Assembly (NCBI GenBank): GCA_020853525.1
Contig: JADYYS010000063.1
Coordinates: forward strand, 1-51,348
Direction: 5' to 3'
From: Ardenticatenales bacterium
GTDB lineage: Bacteria; Chloroflexota; Anaerolineae; Epilineales; Epilineaceae
DNA length: 51,348 bases
Every line of letters begins with the position of its first letter. Positions within the stretch are counted from its first letter, which is position 1. A program made the translations under genes and the position numbers. The notes below the pieces were generated by a model. That model saw only the letters and a list, made by a program, of their open reading frames with translations. It had not been told where the DNA came from and searched no databases. Positions 27,174-35,680 of this stretch are shown piece by piece.

Positions 27174-28403
27174 GTGGCGCGCGTCGTGCGGCGACGTTGC
27201 GTGGGCTGCTTCATTGCGATCGCTGCGGCCGTCGTCGGCACGACGGGCGGCGGGTTCGCTCCAACACCGCCGGCACGAGCCCAGGCGCCGAGCGCGGCGA
27301 CCATCGCCGCGACCGGCGGCGCGTCGACCGAGGCGTTCGGGCTTCACTCAGTCCATCCGGGTGAGACGTTCTGGCAGATCGCGGCGCGCTACGGGATGAC
27401 GGTGGCCGACGTTGCCGCGCTCAACGGCCTCCGCCCGACGGCGCTCCTCCTGCCCGGCCGCTCGGTGCGCGTGCCCGTCGAGCGCGCGGCCAACGCGCGG
27501 GCGGCCTCGCCGGCCGGACCGGCCGGCTCCGGCGAGGCGGCGCGCACGCTCCAGGCCGACGTCGGCGGCGCGTCCGGCGGCGACGGCGACGCCGCGTCGG
27601 CCACACCGTACGAGGTCGTCCTCGGTGATACGCTGTACGCGATCGCGGACCGCTTCGACGCCGACATCGAGGCGATCAAGCGGCGCAACGGCCTGCCGGC
27701 AGACGGATCGATCTACGAGGGGCAGACGCTCCAGATCCCGTCGCCGCCCACGGCCTCCGGCAACCCGAGCGACACGGAAGGCGACGGCGGGCCGACGCGT
27801 CCGACCGCGGACGCCGACGCAGGCGGACGCGCCGGCAGCGGCGCCGCCGTCCGGACGACGGACACCGTCACCGTCGCGTCCGGCGAGACGCTCAGCAGCA
27901 TCGCCGCGCGCCACGGGACGACGGCGGCGGCGCTCATGCGCCTGAATGCCCTGGTCGACGACAACATCTATGAGGGTCAGTCACTGCAAGTTCCGCACGC
28001 CGGCAGCGGCGTGCTGGTCGGCGTCGGCGCCAAGCGGATCGAGGTCGATGTGAGCGACCAGCGGATGTTCGTCTGGGAGGGCGACAACCTGGCGTTCAAC
28101 TGGACGGCCTCGACCGGATTGGCGACGCATCCGACGCGCACGGGCTCGTTCGCCGTCCAGAGCAAGGAGCCGAATGCGTGGTCGAGCGCATGGGAGCTCT
28201 GGATGCCGCATTGGCTCGGCATCTACTGGGCCGGCGGCTCGGAGAACGGGATACACGCGCTGCCGATCCTCAACGGCACGACGCTGTGGGGCGGCCTGCT
28301 CGGCTCGCCCGTGAGCTACGGCTGCGTCGTGCTGGACACGGCGAACGCCGAAACGCTGTTCAACTGGGTGGACATCGGCACGCCGGTCGAGATCCACGAC
28401 TGA
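27174..28403 (+). CDS. L,D-transpeptidase (YkuD) with three LysM domains
   Basis: A wall enzyme of about 409 residues. From this start the protein has an ideal signal peptide (VARVVRRRCVG, then a hydrophobic core ending PARAQA). LysM domains start near residues 57, 143 and 227, and a C-terminal YkuD domain (about 286-409) follows, with IHALPILNG and SPVSYGCVVLDT, where Cys384 is the expected nucleophile. The usual SHGC reads SYGC and the Arg after Cys is Val, a variant to note. It would form L,D-cross-links or attach proteins to peptidoglycan. The start is uncertain. In-frame ATG 27039 would add 45 residues translated through the palindrome pair and has no ribosome binding site; GTG 27174 or 27186 fits the signal peptide better. 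Confidence 0.82.
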   Translation: MARVVRRRCVGCFIAIAAAVVGTTGGGFAPTPPARAQAPSAATIAATGGASTEAFGLHSVHPGETFWQIAARYGMTVADVAALNGLRPTALLLPGRSVRVPVERAANARAASPAGPAGSGEAARTLQADVGGASGGDGDAASATPYEVVLGDTLYAIADRFDADIEAIKRRNGLPADGSIYEGQTLQIPSPPTASGNPSDTEGDGGPTRPTADADAGGRAGSGAAVRTTDTVTVASGETLSSIAARHGTTAAALMRLNALVDDNIYEGQSLQVPHAGSGVLVGVGAKRIEVDVSDQRMFVWEGDNLAFNWTASTGLATHPTRTGSFAVQSKEPNAWSSAWELWMPHWLGIYWAGGSENGIHALPILNGTTLWGGLLGSPVSYGCVVLDTANAETLFNWVDIGTPVEIHD

Positions 28404-28439
28404 GCGGCATGCCCGGGCGGGCACAGAGCCCAAAGCGCA

Positions 28440-28468
28440 TTGCTCCGGTGTTGAAGGGGCCGTATACT
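28440..28468 (+). promoter_or_regulatory. Promoter of the beta-helix / vWA operon
   Basis: TTGCTC (28440-28445), a 17-base spacer, and TATACT (28463-28468). A leader of about 28 bases containing CAGGAG precedes ATG 28503. Confidence 0.65.
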
Positions 28469-28502
28469 CGGCCCGTTCTCCCACCGCCACAGGAGCGCGC
28501 AG

Positions 28503-30404
28503 ATGCGCTTGTCCGTCTCACTCGCCGCCGCCAGCCGTCGCGCCGCAGGGCCGATCGCCGCCGGCGGTCTCGTCGTCCTGTCCTTGCTCCTGCCATCGAA
28601 CGCGGCACGCGGCGCGACGATCCAGGTCTGCGCATCCGGCTGCCGCTACACCGCCATCGCCCCGGCGCTCGAAGCGGCGTCGGACGGTGACGTGATCGAG
28701 GTCGGCGCCGGTACATTTGCCGGCGGCTTCGTCGTCACGAGGCCGGTCACGATCCGCGGCGCCGGGCGCACCGAGACGATCATCTCGAACGCCAAGTCGG
28801 CGACCGTGGCCCTTCAGAATCTCCTCGGCCGAAGCACGCTGGAGTCCGTTACGGTCTCGGGCGGGATCGGCGTGAACATCGACCAGCGGCGCTACGGCGG
28901 CGGGATCTACGTGAAGGGCAAGTCGGCGACGATCAAGGATGTCCTCGTCACGGCCAACGGTGTCGAGCGCGGCGTCGGCGTGACGTACAACGGCGGCGGG
29001 ATCTACCTCGACGCCGGCGACGTCACGGTGACCGACGTGCATGTCGTCGGCAACCGGGCGACGAACTCGGGCGGCGGCGTCGTCGTGAACATCGATGCCA
29101 CGCTGACGATGAACGGCGGGCGGATCGCGGACAACGTGGTCAAGAACGCGGACGAATCCAACCCCGAAACGGACACGAACGCCCGCGGCGGCGGGATCTA
29201 CGTCGAAGACCGCACGACGCTGACGGGCGTCGAGATCAGCGGCAACCAGGCCGCCGCGTCGGGCGGCGGGGCGAACATCGCCGGCGTGGGGCGGCTCACG
29301 CTGACGGACTGCGTCGTGCGCAACAACCGATCACACCAGGGCGGCGGGATCTACAACACCGCCACGGTCACGATCGTCGGCGGCCGGATCGAGGGCAACA
29401 CGGCCTCCGGCGAGACCGAGGGCTCGTCGGCGGGCGGCAGCGACGGGCTTGCGTCCGGCGGCGGCGGCCTGCTGAGCTTCGGCACGGCATCGCTCGAAGC
29501 CGTCACGATCGCCAACAACACATCGATGTCGAACGGGGGCGGCTTGGTTTCGATCAAGGGGTTGGGCGGCACGCAGTTCGGCCGACTGACGGCGTCCCGC
29601 TGCACGATCACGGGCAACACCGCCAAGGGCAGCGGCGGCGGGCTGTACGCCGCCAACGACGATCCGAACGACACGCTCGGCGCCGAGGTCACCGTCGATC
29701 GGTCGACGCTGTACGGCAACACGGCCCTCGACGGCGGCGCGGCCCTGCTCGATTTCGGCCGGCTCGAGTTCCGCGACAGCACGGTCGTGAACAACAATGC
29801 GCTGGGCGACGGGGATGGGCTGATGACGAACCAGGACAACGCGCTCCGGGTCGGCAGCACGATCCTGTCCAACGAGGCGAACGGCGCCAACTGCTTCAAC
29901 AAGATCGCCTCGCTCGGCAACAACATCGATTCGGACGGCTCGTGCGCCTTCGCGAACCGTGACGACGCCGTCTCGACGCAGCTGGAGCTCGGGCCGCTGG
30001 CGGACAACGGCGGGCCGACGCACACGCTGTCCATCGGCCCGAACAGCGCGGCGATCGACATGGGCAACCCGGGCCGCTGCGCCCAGAGCCCGCTCGATCA
30101 GCGCGGCGCCGCCCGCCCGGTCGACGGCGACGGCGACGGCGTGAAGCGCTGCGACGTCGGCTCGTTCGAGTTCGGCGCCGAGATCCCCGGAACAGCCACC
30201 CCGACCTCGACCCGAACGCCCACCGGCCAGAGCACGAACGCGACGCCGCGCACGGCGACGCCCACCCCGAGCCGCACGCCGACGTTCGTCATCGGCTCGC
30301 CGTCGCCCACACCGACGTTCGTCGAGGGCGAGCCGACGACGCCGCCCCCGCCGACGGTCCCCGTCGCCGGGCGGTCCTTCATGCCGTTCGCCAACAAGCC
30401 ATGA
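28503..30404 (+). CDS. Secreted right-handed beta-helix protein with choice-of-anchor-like tail
   Basis: A 633-residue exported protein with a signal peptide at 1-38. The body (about 40-540) is a right-handed parallel beta-helix: many short repeats of the form GGGIY-T-V-ISGNQA (NGGGIYLDAGDVTVTDV, GGGIYNTATVTI), as in pectate-lyase-like and polymorphic outer-membrane-like proteins. The helix ends with NGGPTHTLSIGPNSAAIDMG and GAARPVDGDGDG, the 'choice-of-anchor Q' ending. A Thr/Pro-rich linker and the terminal SFMPFANKP follow. No catalytic lyase residues are recognisable, so a surface-adhesion or glycan-binding role is more likely. Its stop overlaps the start of the vWA gene (ATGA). Confidence 0.85.
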   Translation: MRLSVSLAAASRRAAGPIAAGGLVVLSLLLPSNAARGATIQVCASGCRYTAIAPALEAASDGDVIEVGAGTFAGGFVVTRPVTIRGAGRTETIISNAKSATVALQNLLGRSTLESVTVSGGIGVNIDQRRYGGGIYVKGKSATIKDVLVTANGVERGVGVTYNGGGIYLDAGDVTVTDVHVVGNRATNSGGGVVVNIDATLTMNGGRIADNVVKNADESNPETDTNARGGGIYVEDRTTLTGVEISGNQAAASGGGANIAGVGRLTLTDCVVRNNRSHQGGGIYNTATVTIVGGRIEGNTASGETEGSSAGGSDGLASGGGGLLSFGTASLEAVTIANNTSMSNGGGLVSIKGLGGTQFGRLTASRCTITGNTAKGSGGGLYAANDDPNDTLGAEVTVDRSTLYGNTALDGGAALLDFGRLEFRDSTVVNNNALGDGDGLMTNQDNALRVGSTILSNEANGANCFNKIASLGNNIDSDGSCAFANRDDAVSTQLELGPLADNGGPTHTLSIGPNSAAIDMGNPGRCAQSPLDQRGAARPVDGDGDGVKRCDVGSFEFGAEIPGTATPTSTRTPTGQSTNATPRTATPTPSRTPTFVIGSPSPTPTFVEGEPTTPPPPTVPVAGRSFMPFANKP

Positions 30405-33400
30405 GGATCGCCGCACCCGTCTGCACCGCCTGCGCGGCGATCACCCTGCTGGCGGCGATCGGCGCGAACGCCGACCGTCGCGGGAACGCCGCCGCGCAAC
30501 CCGCCACCCTCGCCGCCCGCGCCGAGGCGGCGTGCCGCACGACGCACCCGATCGTCGCCGCCGTCGTCCAGACGCGCGGCCTCTCCGCCGCCGCCCACGC
30601 CGCCGCGCCGGCCGTCGTCGCCGTCCACGCCGCGACGCCGGGCGCGCCGGCGGCGCCCGAGGTGCTGGCGACGAACGGACAGGTCGGAGCGGTGTACGGG
30701 CTGGCGTACGATCCGGCGGCCCGCGCGCTCTTCGTCGCGACTCACACGCGCCGCGGCGCGGCGTTCGGACCGGGCGGGCCGGGCATGATCTACCGGATCG
30801 ACCTCGAATCGGGCGCCGTCGCACCGTGGCACGCCCTGGCCGCGGGTGAAGACGTCCACGCCCCCGAGCTGGCGGATCACCCGGCGGCCGACGACACCGC
30901 GGCGATGCGCTGGGTCGGCCGGATCGGGCTGGGCGACATCGAGCTGTCCGACGACGGCACCGCCCTGCACGCGGTCAACCTCAGCGACCGCCACGTCCAC
31001 ACGCTTGCCTTGGCCGACGGCGCGGCCATCGCCCGCTTCCGCGACAAGCAGCGCCGCGACCAGTTCGACGGCTCGCTCCACCCGTTCGCACTCGCCGTGT
31101 CCGGCGACGACGTCCTCTTCAGCGTGACGGACGGCTACGACGACGACTACCCGCCGCGCCAGAAAGCCGCCTGGGTATACGCGGCACTGCCCGATGGGAA
31201 CAACCGACGCACCACCGCGTACGCGGAGTGGGCGTACGCGCCGCGCTCGCCCGCCTGGGGCGCCTGGGACGACAAGGTGACGGCCGTCGACCAGCCGTGG
31301 CTCGTCGACGTGGCCGTCCGCCCGGGCGGGGCGCTCATCCTCGGGATGCGGGACCGGACGGTGGACATGGCGCCAAACCGCGTGTTCGATGCCTCCGACC
31401 CCGCCTATCGGAGCGTCGGCGAGCTCTTCACGACCCGCTTTCAGGGCATCACGTGGCGCGCACAGCCGGATATCACCTTCGACACGCTCGGCCCTGACGG
31501 CCGGCACGCCGCGTTCGGCGCCGTGGCCGTCGTACCCGGCCTGGACGTCGTCGTCGCGCCGACGCTGCCGCTGCGCGCCACCGGCACGGTGACGACGACG
31601 GCCGTGAGCTCGACCACCGTCGGCCTGGCGTGGTTCGACGCCGCCAGCGGGCGCCGGATCGATTGGACGCCCCTTTTCGATCCCTCCCTCGACCCCGACC
31701 TCGCCCTCGAGGTCGGTGCGGGTGACGTCGCCGTCCTGTGCGGCCCGACGCCGCCCGCAGACGTCGACCTGCCCGGCACCGCCACCGCCGTCGGCGCGCC
31801 GATCGCCACCGCGACGGCGATCGCCCGCGGCACGGCGTCCGCCGAGGCGCGCAACCTCACCGCGACGGCCGCCCCGTCCGCCTTCGCCGCCACGCAGACC
31901 GCACACGCCCCAACCGAGATCGCCCGGGCCACGGATGCGCGCGCCACGGCCACCGCGATGGCGCCGACGGCATGGGCGCTCGAGACGCAGCGCCCGGCGG
32001 CGCAGACGGCGGTGGCCGGGACGGCGACCGTGGTTTCGGCCAAGCTGGCCACGGCCGCGCCGGCGATGGCGACGCGCCTGCACGCCACGGCGCTCGCGCC
32101 GCGGTCGGCGGCGCGGCAGAACGCGGTCGTCCAGGCCCGAGCGACGATCCGCGCCTCGGACGCCAGCGACAACCCGTACCTGGCCGTGGCGAATCACGTC
32201 CCCGTGCTCGACGCGGCCGGCAACGCGCAGAACGATGCCTGGATGGCCGCGGAGCCCGTCGTCATCGCGTTCAACAACAGCGAGCCCGAGGACATCCTCG
32301 AGCACCATACCCTGGCCTGGCACGACGAGCTCGGCGCCGTCTTCGGCATCGCATCGGACATCGGGCGGGAGCAGCTCTACGTAGGGGCGTTCGTGAAGCG
32401 GGTCACGCAGCTCGGACCGCTCGGTCCGGGCGGCATCTACCGCATCGACCTGCCCTCGGGCGCCGTCGCGCCGTTCGCCGTCTTGAACGCCGGCGCCGAT
32501 CCGCACGACTTCAGCCGGGACTTCGACGTCGCCAGCCGGAACCAGGTCGGCCGGATCGGGCTCGGCGACCTCGAGTACGCGCCGGAGCGGGACGAGCTCT
32601 TCGCGGTGAACCTGAGCGATCGGCTGATCTATCGGTACCGCGTGCCGGACGGGCGGCTGCTCGGCGCCTTCCCGCACGGCGCCGTCCTGGAGCGCTGGGC
32701 GCGCGACGCCCGCCCGTTCGCCCTCGGCTGGCACGACGGCCGCTTGTACCACGGCGTCGTCGACGAGGCCGGCGATCCACCGGCAGCCTACGTCTACCGC
32801 TCGAACGCCGACGGCAGCGACATGGCCGAGGTGGCGCGCCTGCCGCTGGACTACCCGCGCGCGCCGATGTGGGCCGACGGCCCGGCCGGCCGGGGTGAAC
32901 CGAGCGCGATGCTCGTCGATCTCGAGTTCCGCAACGACGGCGACCTCGTCATCGGCTTGCGCGACCGGACGGGCGACAGCGAGGTGCAGGTCGTGGGCAG
33001 CGGCGACGTCATCCTGACGACGCGGGTCGGTGATCGCTTCGTCCCGCTGCCGGCACCGGAGCTCTACAACGACACGATCCTGCACCAGGAGACCGCGTTC
33101 GGATCGCTGGCCGCCATGCCGTGGCTCGACCAGGTGGCGAGCACGGCCGTCGACCCGATCACGGTGAATTCGAACGGCGTGCTGTGGTACGACAACACGA
33201 CGGGCCAGTGGCTGCGCCGCGAGACGATCCACGCCGGCCTCGTGCTGACGTTCGCCAAGGCGGCCGGCCTCGGCGACATGGAGAGCCTGAACGTCGCGCC
33301 GACCCCGACCCACACGCCGACGCCGACGGACGTCTACACCCGCACGCCGTCCCCGTCGCCCTCCGTGACCCTTACCCCGCCCCCGACCGTCACGCCGTCC

Positions 33401-34081
33401 CCAACGACGGGGCACTTCGAGATCTACCTGCCGCTTGCCCAGCGCCTCCACTGCGTCCCGTTCGAAACCCGCACGGACGTCGTCCTCGTCCTGGACATGA
33501 GCACTTCGATGTACCGCCCGACACGCGGCAACCGCACCAAGCACGAGGCCGCCGTCGATGCCGCGCACACGTTCGTCGGCCTGATGCGCTTCGCGCCCGA
33601 CACGAACGGCCGCCGCGACCGCGTCGGCGTCGTCGGCTTCAACAACGACGCCTGGATCGGCACGCACCTCACGAGCGACCGCGCCACCGTCGACGTGGCG
33701 CTGGACGGACTGGCGCGCGGGATCAAGGAGGGCACGCGCCTCGACCTGGCGATCGCCCAGGGCCAGGCCGTGCTGGACGCCACGCCGCGCGCGCCCGGCG
33801 TCGACCCCGTGCTGATCCTGCTCACCGACGGCCTGCCCAACCGCGTCCCGACGCCCGAGGGCGGCGGCCGCCAGGAGGACACGGTGCTGGCCGCCGCGTC
33901 CGCCGCGAAGGCCGCCGGTACGCGCCTGTTCGCCGTCGGCCTCGGCGAGACGGGCGACGTGTTCGAGAGCTTGCTCTCGGGCGCCGCGTCGGGGCCGGGC
34001 GACTTCTTCATGGCGCCGGACGGGGAGGACTTGGCGGGGATCTACCGGGGGATCGCGGGGCGGTTGACCGGCTGTCCCTGA
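30401..34081 (+). CDS. Giant secreted protein: duplicated propeller-like domains plus von Willebrand A domain
   Basis: A 1226-residue exported protein with a signal peptide at about 1-32. Residues about 91-440 and 636-960 are two copies of one domain sharing GAVYGLAYD/GAVFGIASD, the GG-IYRIDL-SGAVAP motif, VGRIGLGD and AVNLSDR; the spacing suggests a beta-propeller-like fold. Between them lies a roughly 140-residue Ala/Thr-rich stretch with repeated ATA-type triplets (447-584). A Thr/Pro-rich linker (966-1005) and the motif EIYLPLAQR lead to a vWA domain (about 1027-1225) with an intact MIDAS start DMSTS and LLTDGLPN. It is likely a metal-dependent adhesion protein at the cell surface. The first base of ATG 30401 sits in the upstream stop (ATGA), so the two are translationally coupled. 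Confidence 0.85.
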   Translation: MRIAAPVCTACAAITLLAAIGANADRRGNAAAQPATLAARAEAACRTTHPIVAAVVQTRGLSAAAHAAAPAVVAVHAATPGAPAAPEVLATNGQVGAVYGLAYDPAARALFVATHTRRGAAFGPGGPGMIYRIDLESGAVAPWHALAAGEDVHAPELADHPAADDTAAMRWVGRIGLGDIELSDDGTALHAVNLSDRHVHTLALADGAAIARFRDKQRRDQFDGSLHPFALAVSGDDVLFSVTDGYDDDYPPRQKAAWVYAALPDGNNRRTTAYAEWAYAPRSPAWGAWDDKVTAVDQPWLVDVAVRPGGALILGMRDRTVDMAPNRVFDASDPAYRSVGELFTTRFQGITWRAQPDITFDTLGPDGRHAAFGAVAVVPGLDVVVAPTLPLRATGTVTTTAVSSTTVGLAWFDAASGRRIDWTPLFDPSLDPDLALEVGAGDVAVLCGPTPPADVDLPGTATAVGAPIATATAIARGTASAEARNLTATAAPSAFAATQTAHAPTEIARATDARATATAMAPTAWALETQRPAAQTAVAGTATVVSAKLATAAPAMATRLHATALAPRSAARQNAVVQARATIRASDASDNPYLAVANHVPVLDAAGNAQNDAWMAAEPVVIAFNNSEPEDILEHHTLAWHDELGAVFGIASDIGREQLYVGAFVKRVTQLGPLGPGGIYRIDLPSGAVAPFAVLNAGADPHDFSRDFDVASRNQVGRIGLGDLEYAPERDELFAVNLSDRLIYRYRVPDGRLLGAFPHGAVLERWARDARPFALGWHDGRLYHGVVDEAGDPPAAYVYRSNADGSDMAEVARLPLDYPRAPMWADGPAGRGEPSAMLVDLEFRNDGDLVIGLRDRTGDSEVQVVGSGDVILTTRVGDRFVPLPAPELYNDTILHQETAFGSLAAMPWLDQVASTAVDPITVNSNGVLWYDNTTGQWLRRETIHAGLVLTFAKAAGLGDMESLNVAPTPTHTPTPTDVYTRTPSPSPSVTLTPPPTVTPSPTTGHFEIYLPLAQRLHCVPFETRTDVVLVLDMSTSMYRPTRGNRTKHEAAVDAAHTFVGLMRFAPDTNGRRDRVGVVGFNNDAWIGTHLTSDRATVDVALDGLARGIKEGTRLDLAIAQGQAVLDATPRAPGVDPVLILLTDGLPNRVPTPEGGGRQEDTVLAAASAAKAAGTRLFAVGLGETGDVFESLLSGAASGPGDFFMAPDGEDLAGIYRGIAGRLTGCP

Positions 34082-34121
34082 CGGACGGACGCCGAACGGG
34101 ACGGGCGCTCGCCGCGGATGG

Positions 34122-35462
34122 TCAGCGCGCGCCCGACCCGGCGGCGTCCGTCCACGTCGCCACGTTCGCCCCCTTCCGATCGACCCACGCCAGCGCGACG
34201 CGGCCCTGCGGGCTCACGGTAAGCGTCGGCATGTTCGGCTGACCGCGCGTCGTGTCGGCGCTGCCGGCGATCGTCACGGGCGGCGCGAAGGTCAGGCCCC
34301 TGTCGTCGGACACGGTGTGGTACAGGACGCGTCCGCCCTCGCCGTCCGCTTGCCACGCCGCGTGGATTCGACCGCCCGGGCCAATGCCGATCGTCGGCAG
34401 GGTGTGGTGCCGGGTCAGGTCGGTGTTCATCCGGACGTTCCGGCCGAACGTCGCCCCGCCGTCCGTGGACGCCGCCAGCCAGACGTCGCCGCGGCTGAGC
34501 GTGCCCGGCGGCTCGGCCCGGCCGTCCATCCACGCCACGAACACCTCGTCGGCGCGGACGGCCAGCGACGGGCCGGCGATCGGGCAGGCCTCGAGGTACC
34601 AGTGGTCGTCGCTGACCGGCGTCACCGGTTCGAAGGACGAGCCGCCGTTCATGGACCGGATCAGCGCCAGATCACGGATGTAGCCCTTGGCCCGATCGGA
34701 TGCCAGGCTGCGATACGCGATCAGGACGCGCCCATCGCGGACGACGATGTGCGGCTGACAGCACTCGCACGCCCCGTCCCCGATGCGCTGCGCCTCCTGG
34801 AACGTGCCGCCTTGGTCGACGGATCGGACGAACCGGAGCGCGCTGCCGTTCAGCCACGTCAGGACGGGATCGCCTGCCGCATCCAGCGCGGCCGACACCA
34901 TCGTCGTCTCGCCGGCGGCATCGGAGGCCACCGGCCTGCCCGAGGTGAAGCTCCGCCCCCCGTCCGCCGAGTCGGCATACCACACCGCTCCGCCGTTGCC
35001 GTCCGGCGGGAGCTCCAGCCACGCCACCCCCACCCGATCGCCGCCCCCGACCGCGATGGCCGGGCGCTCGATGGGCATCACGTGGACAGGTCGGTCCCCG
35101 GTGGCCGACACCGCGTCGCCGAACGTCCGTCCGCCGTCCTCCGAGCGGGCGACGTACAGGACTTCGTCCTGCCCGTACGCCACGAGGATGCGCTCCGCGT
35201 CCGTCGCCGCAACGGCGACGGATCGGGCGCCCGGGAACACCGCCACGGTGAAACCCGGGATCGCCGGGGTGGCCGCCGCGTCCGTCGCCGAGGCCGCCTC
35301 ACCCGGGACGAGCGCCGCTGCGGTCGCGGCGGGCACGGTCGTCGCCGTCGCGACGGCCGCGGACGGCCCCGAACGGGCAGCCGGCGCGTCCACGCCGCAG
35401 CCCGCCAACAGGACGAGCCCAACCGCCGACCCGCAGGCCGCCCATGTCCGACGCCCCTGCAT
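34122..35462 (-). CDS. BNR-repeat (sialidase-like) lipoprotein
   Basis: A 446-residue lipoprotein with signal peptide and lipobox LLAGC (lipidated Cys22). An Ala/Thr linker follows, then a six-bladed propeller marked by six Asp boxes: SEDGGRTF, SADGGRSF, SVDQGGTF, SMNGGSSF, STDGGATF and SDDRGLTF. The Arg triad and nucleophile of true sialidases are not recognisable, so sugar hydrolysis is not supported. A striking GACECCQPH near residue 240 and a later EACPIAGP could bind a metal. GAGGAG lies just upstream of ATG 35462. It is convergent with the vWA gene and divergent from the phospholipase. Role inferred: extracytoplasmic binding protein. Confidence 0.85.
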   Translation of the reverse strand: MQGRRTWAACGSAVGLVLLAGCGVDAPAARSGPSAAVATATTVPAATAAALVPGEAASATDAAATPAIPGFTVAVFPGARSVAVAATDAERILVAYGQDEVLYVARSEDGGRTFGDAVSATGDRPVHVMPIERPAIAVGGGDRVGVAWLELPPDGNGGAVWYADSADGGRSFTSGRPVASDAAGETTMVSAALDAAGDPVLTWLNGSALRFVRSVDQGGTFQEAQRIGDGACECCQPHIVVRDGRVLIAYRSLASDRAKGYIRDLALIRSMNGGSSFEPVTPVSDDHWYLEACPIAGPSLAVRADEVFVAWMDGRAEPPGTLSRGDVWLAASTDGGATFGRNVRMNTDLTRHHTLPTIGIGPGGRIHAAWQADGEGGRVLYHTVSDDRGLTFAPPVTIAGSADTTRGQPNMPTLTVSPQGRVALAWVDRKGANVATWTDAAGSGAR

Positions 35463-35680
35463 TGCCCACTCCTCGATGTGCACCGACGCGGATTGCCCAT
35501 CCTGCGAACGGGCAGGCGCAGCCTCCGGTTCACCGACCGCCTCGATGAAGCCAATCCGCCGTATTGCGGCTGCGTGTCGCCTCGACAGCCGCCCCGCACA
35601 AGGGTACCTTTCACGCCGCCGGCCGCGCATCCGATCGCGTGCAGCGATGGGCGGATGACCACACCCCGGCGGAGGATCCG

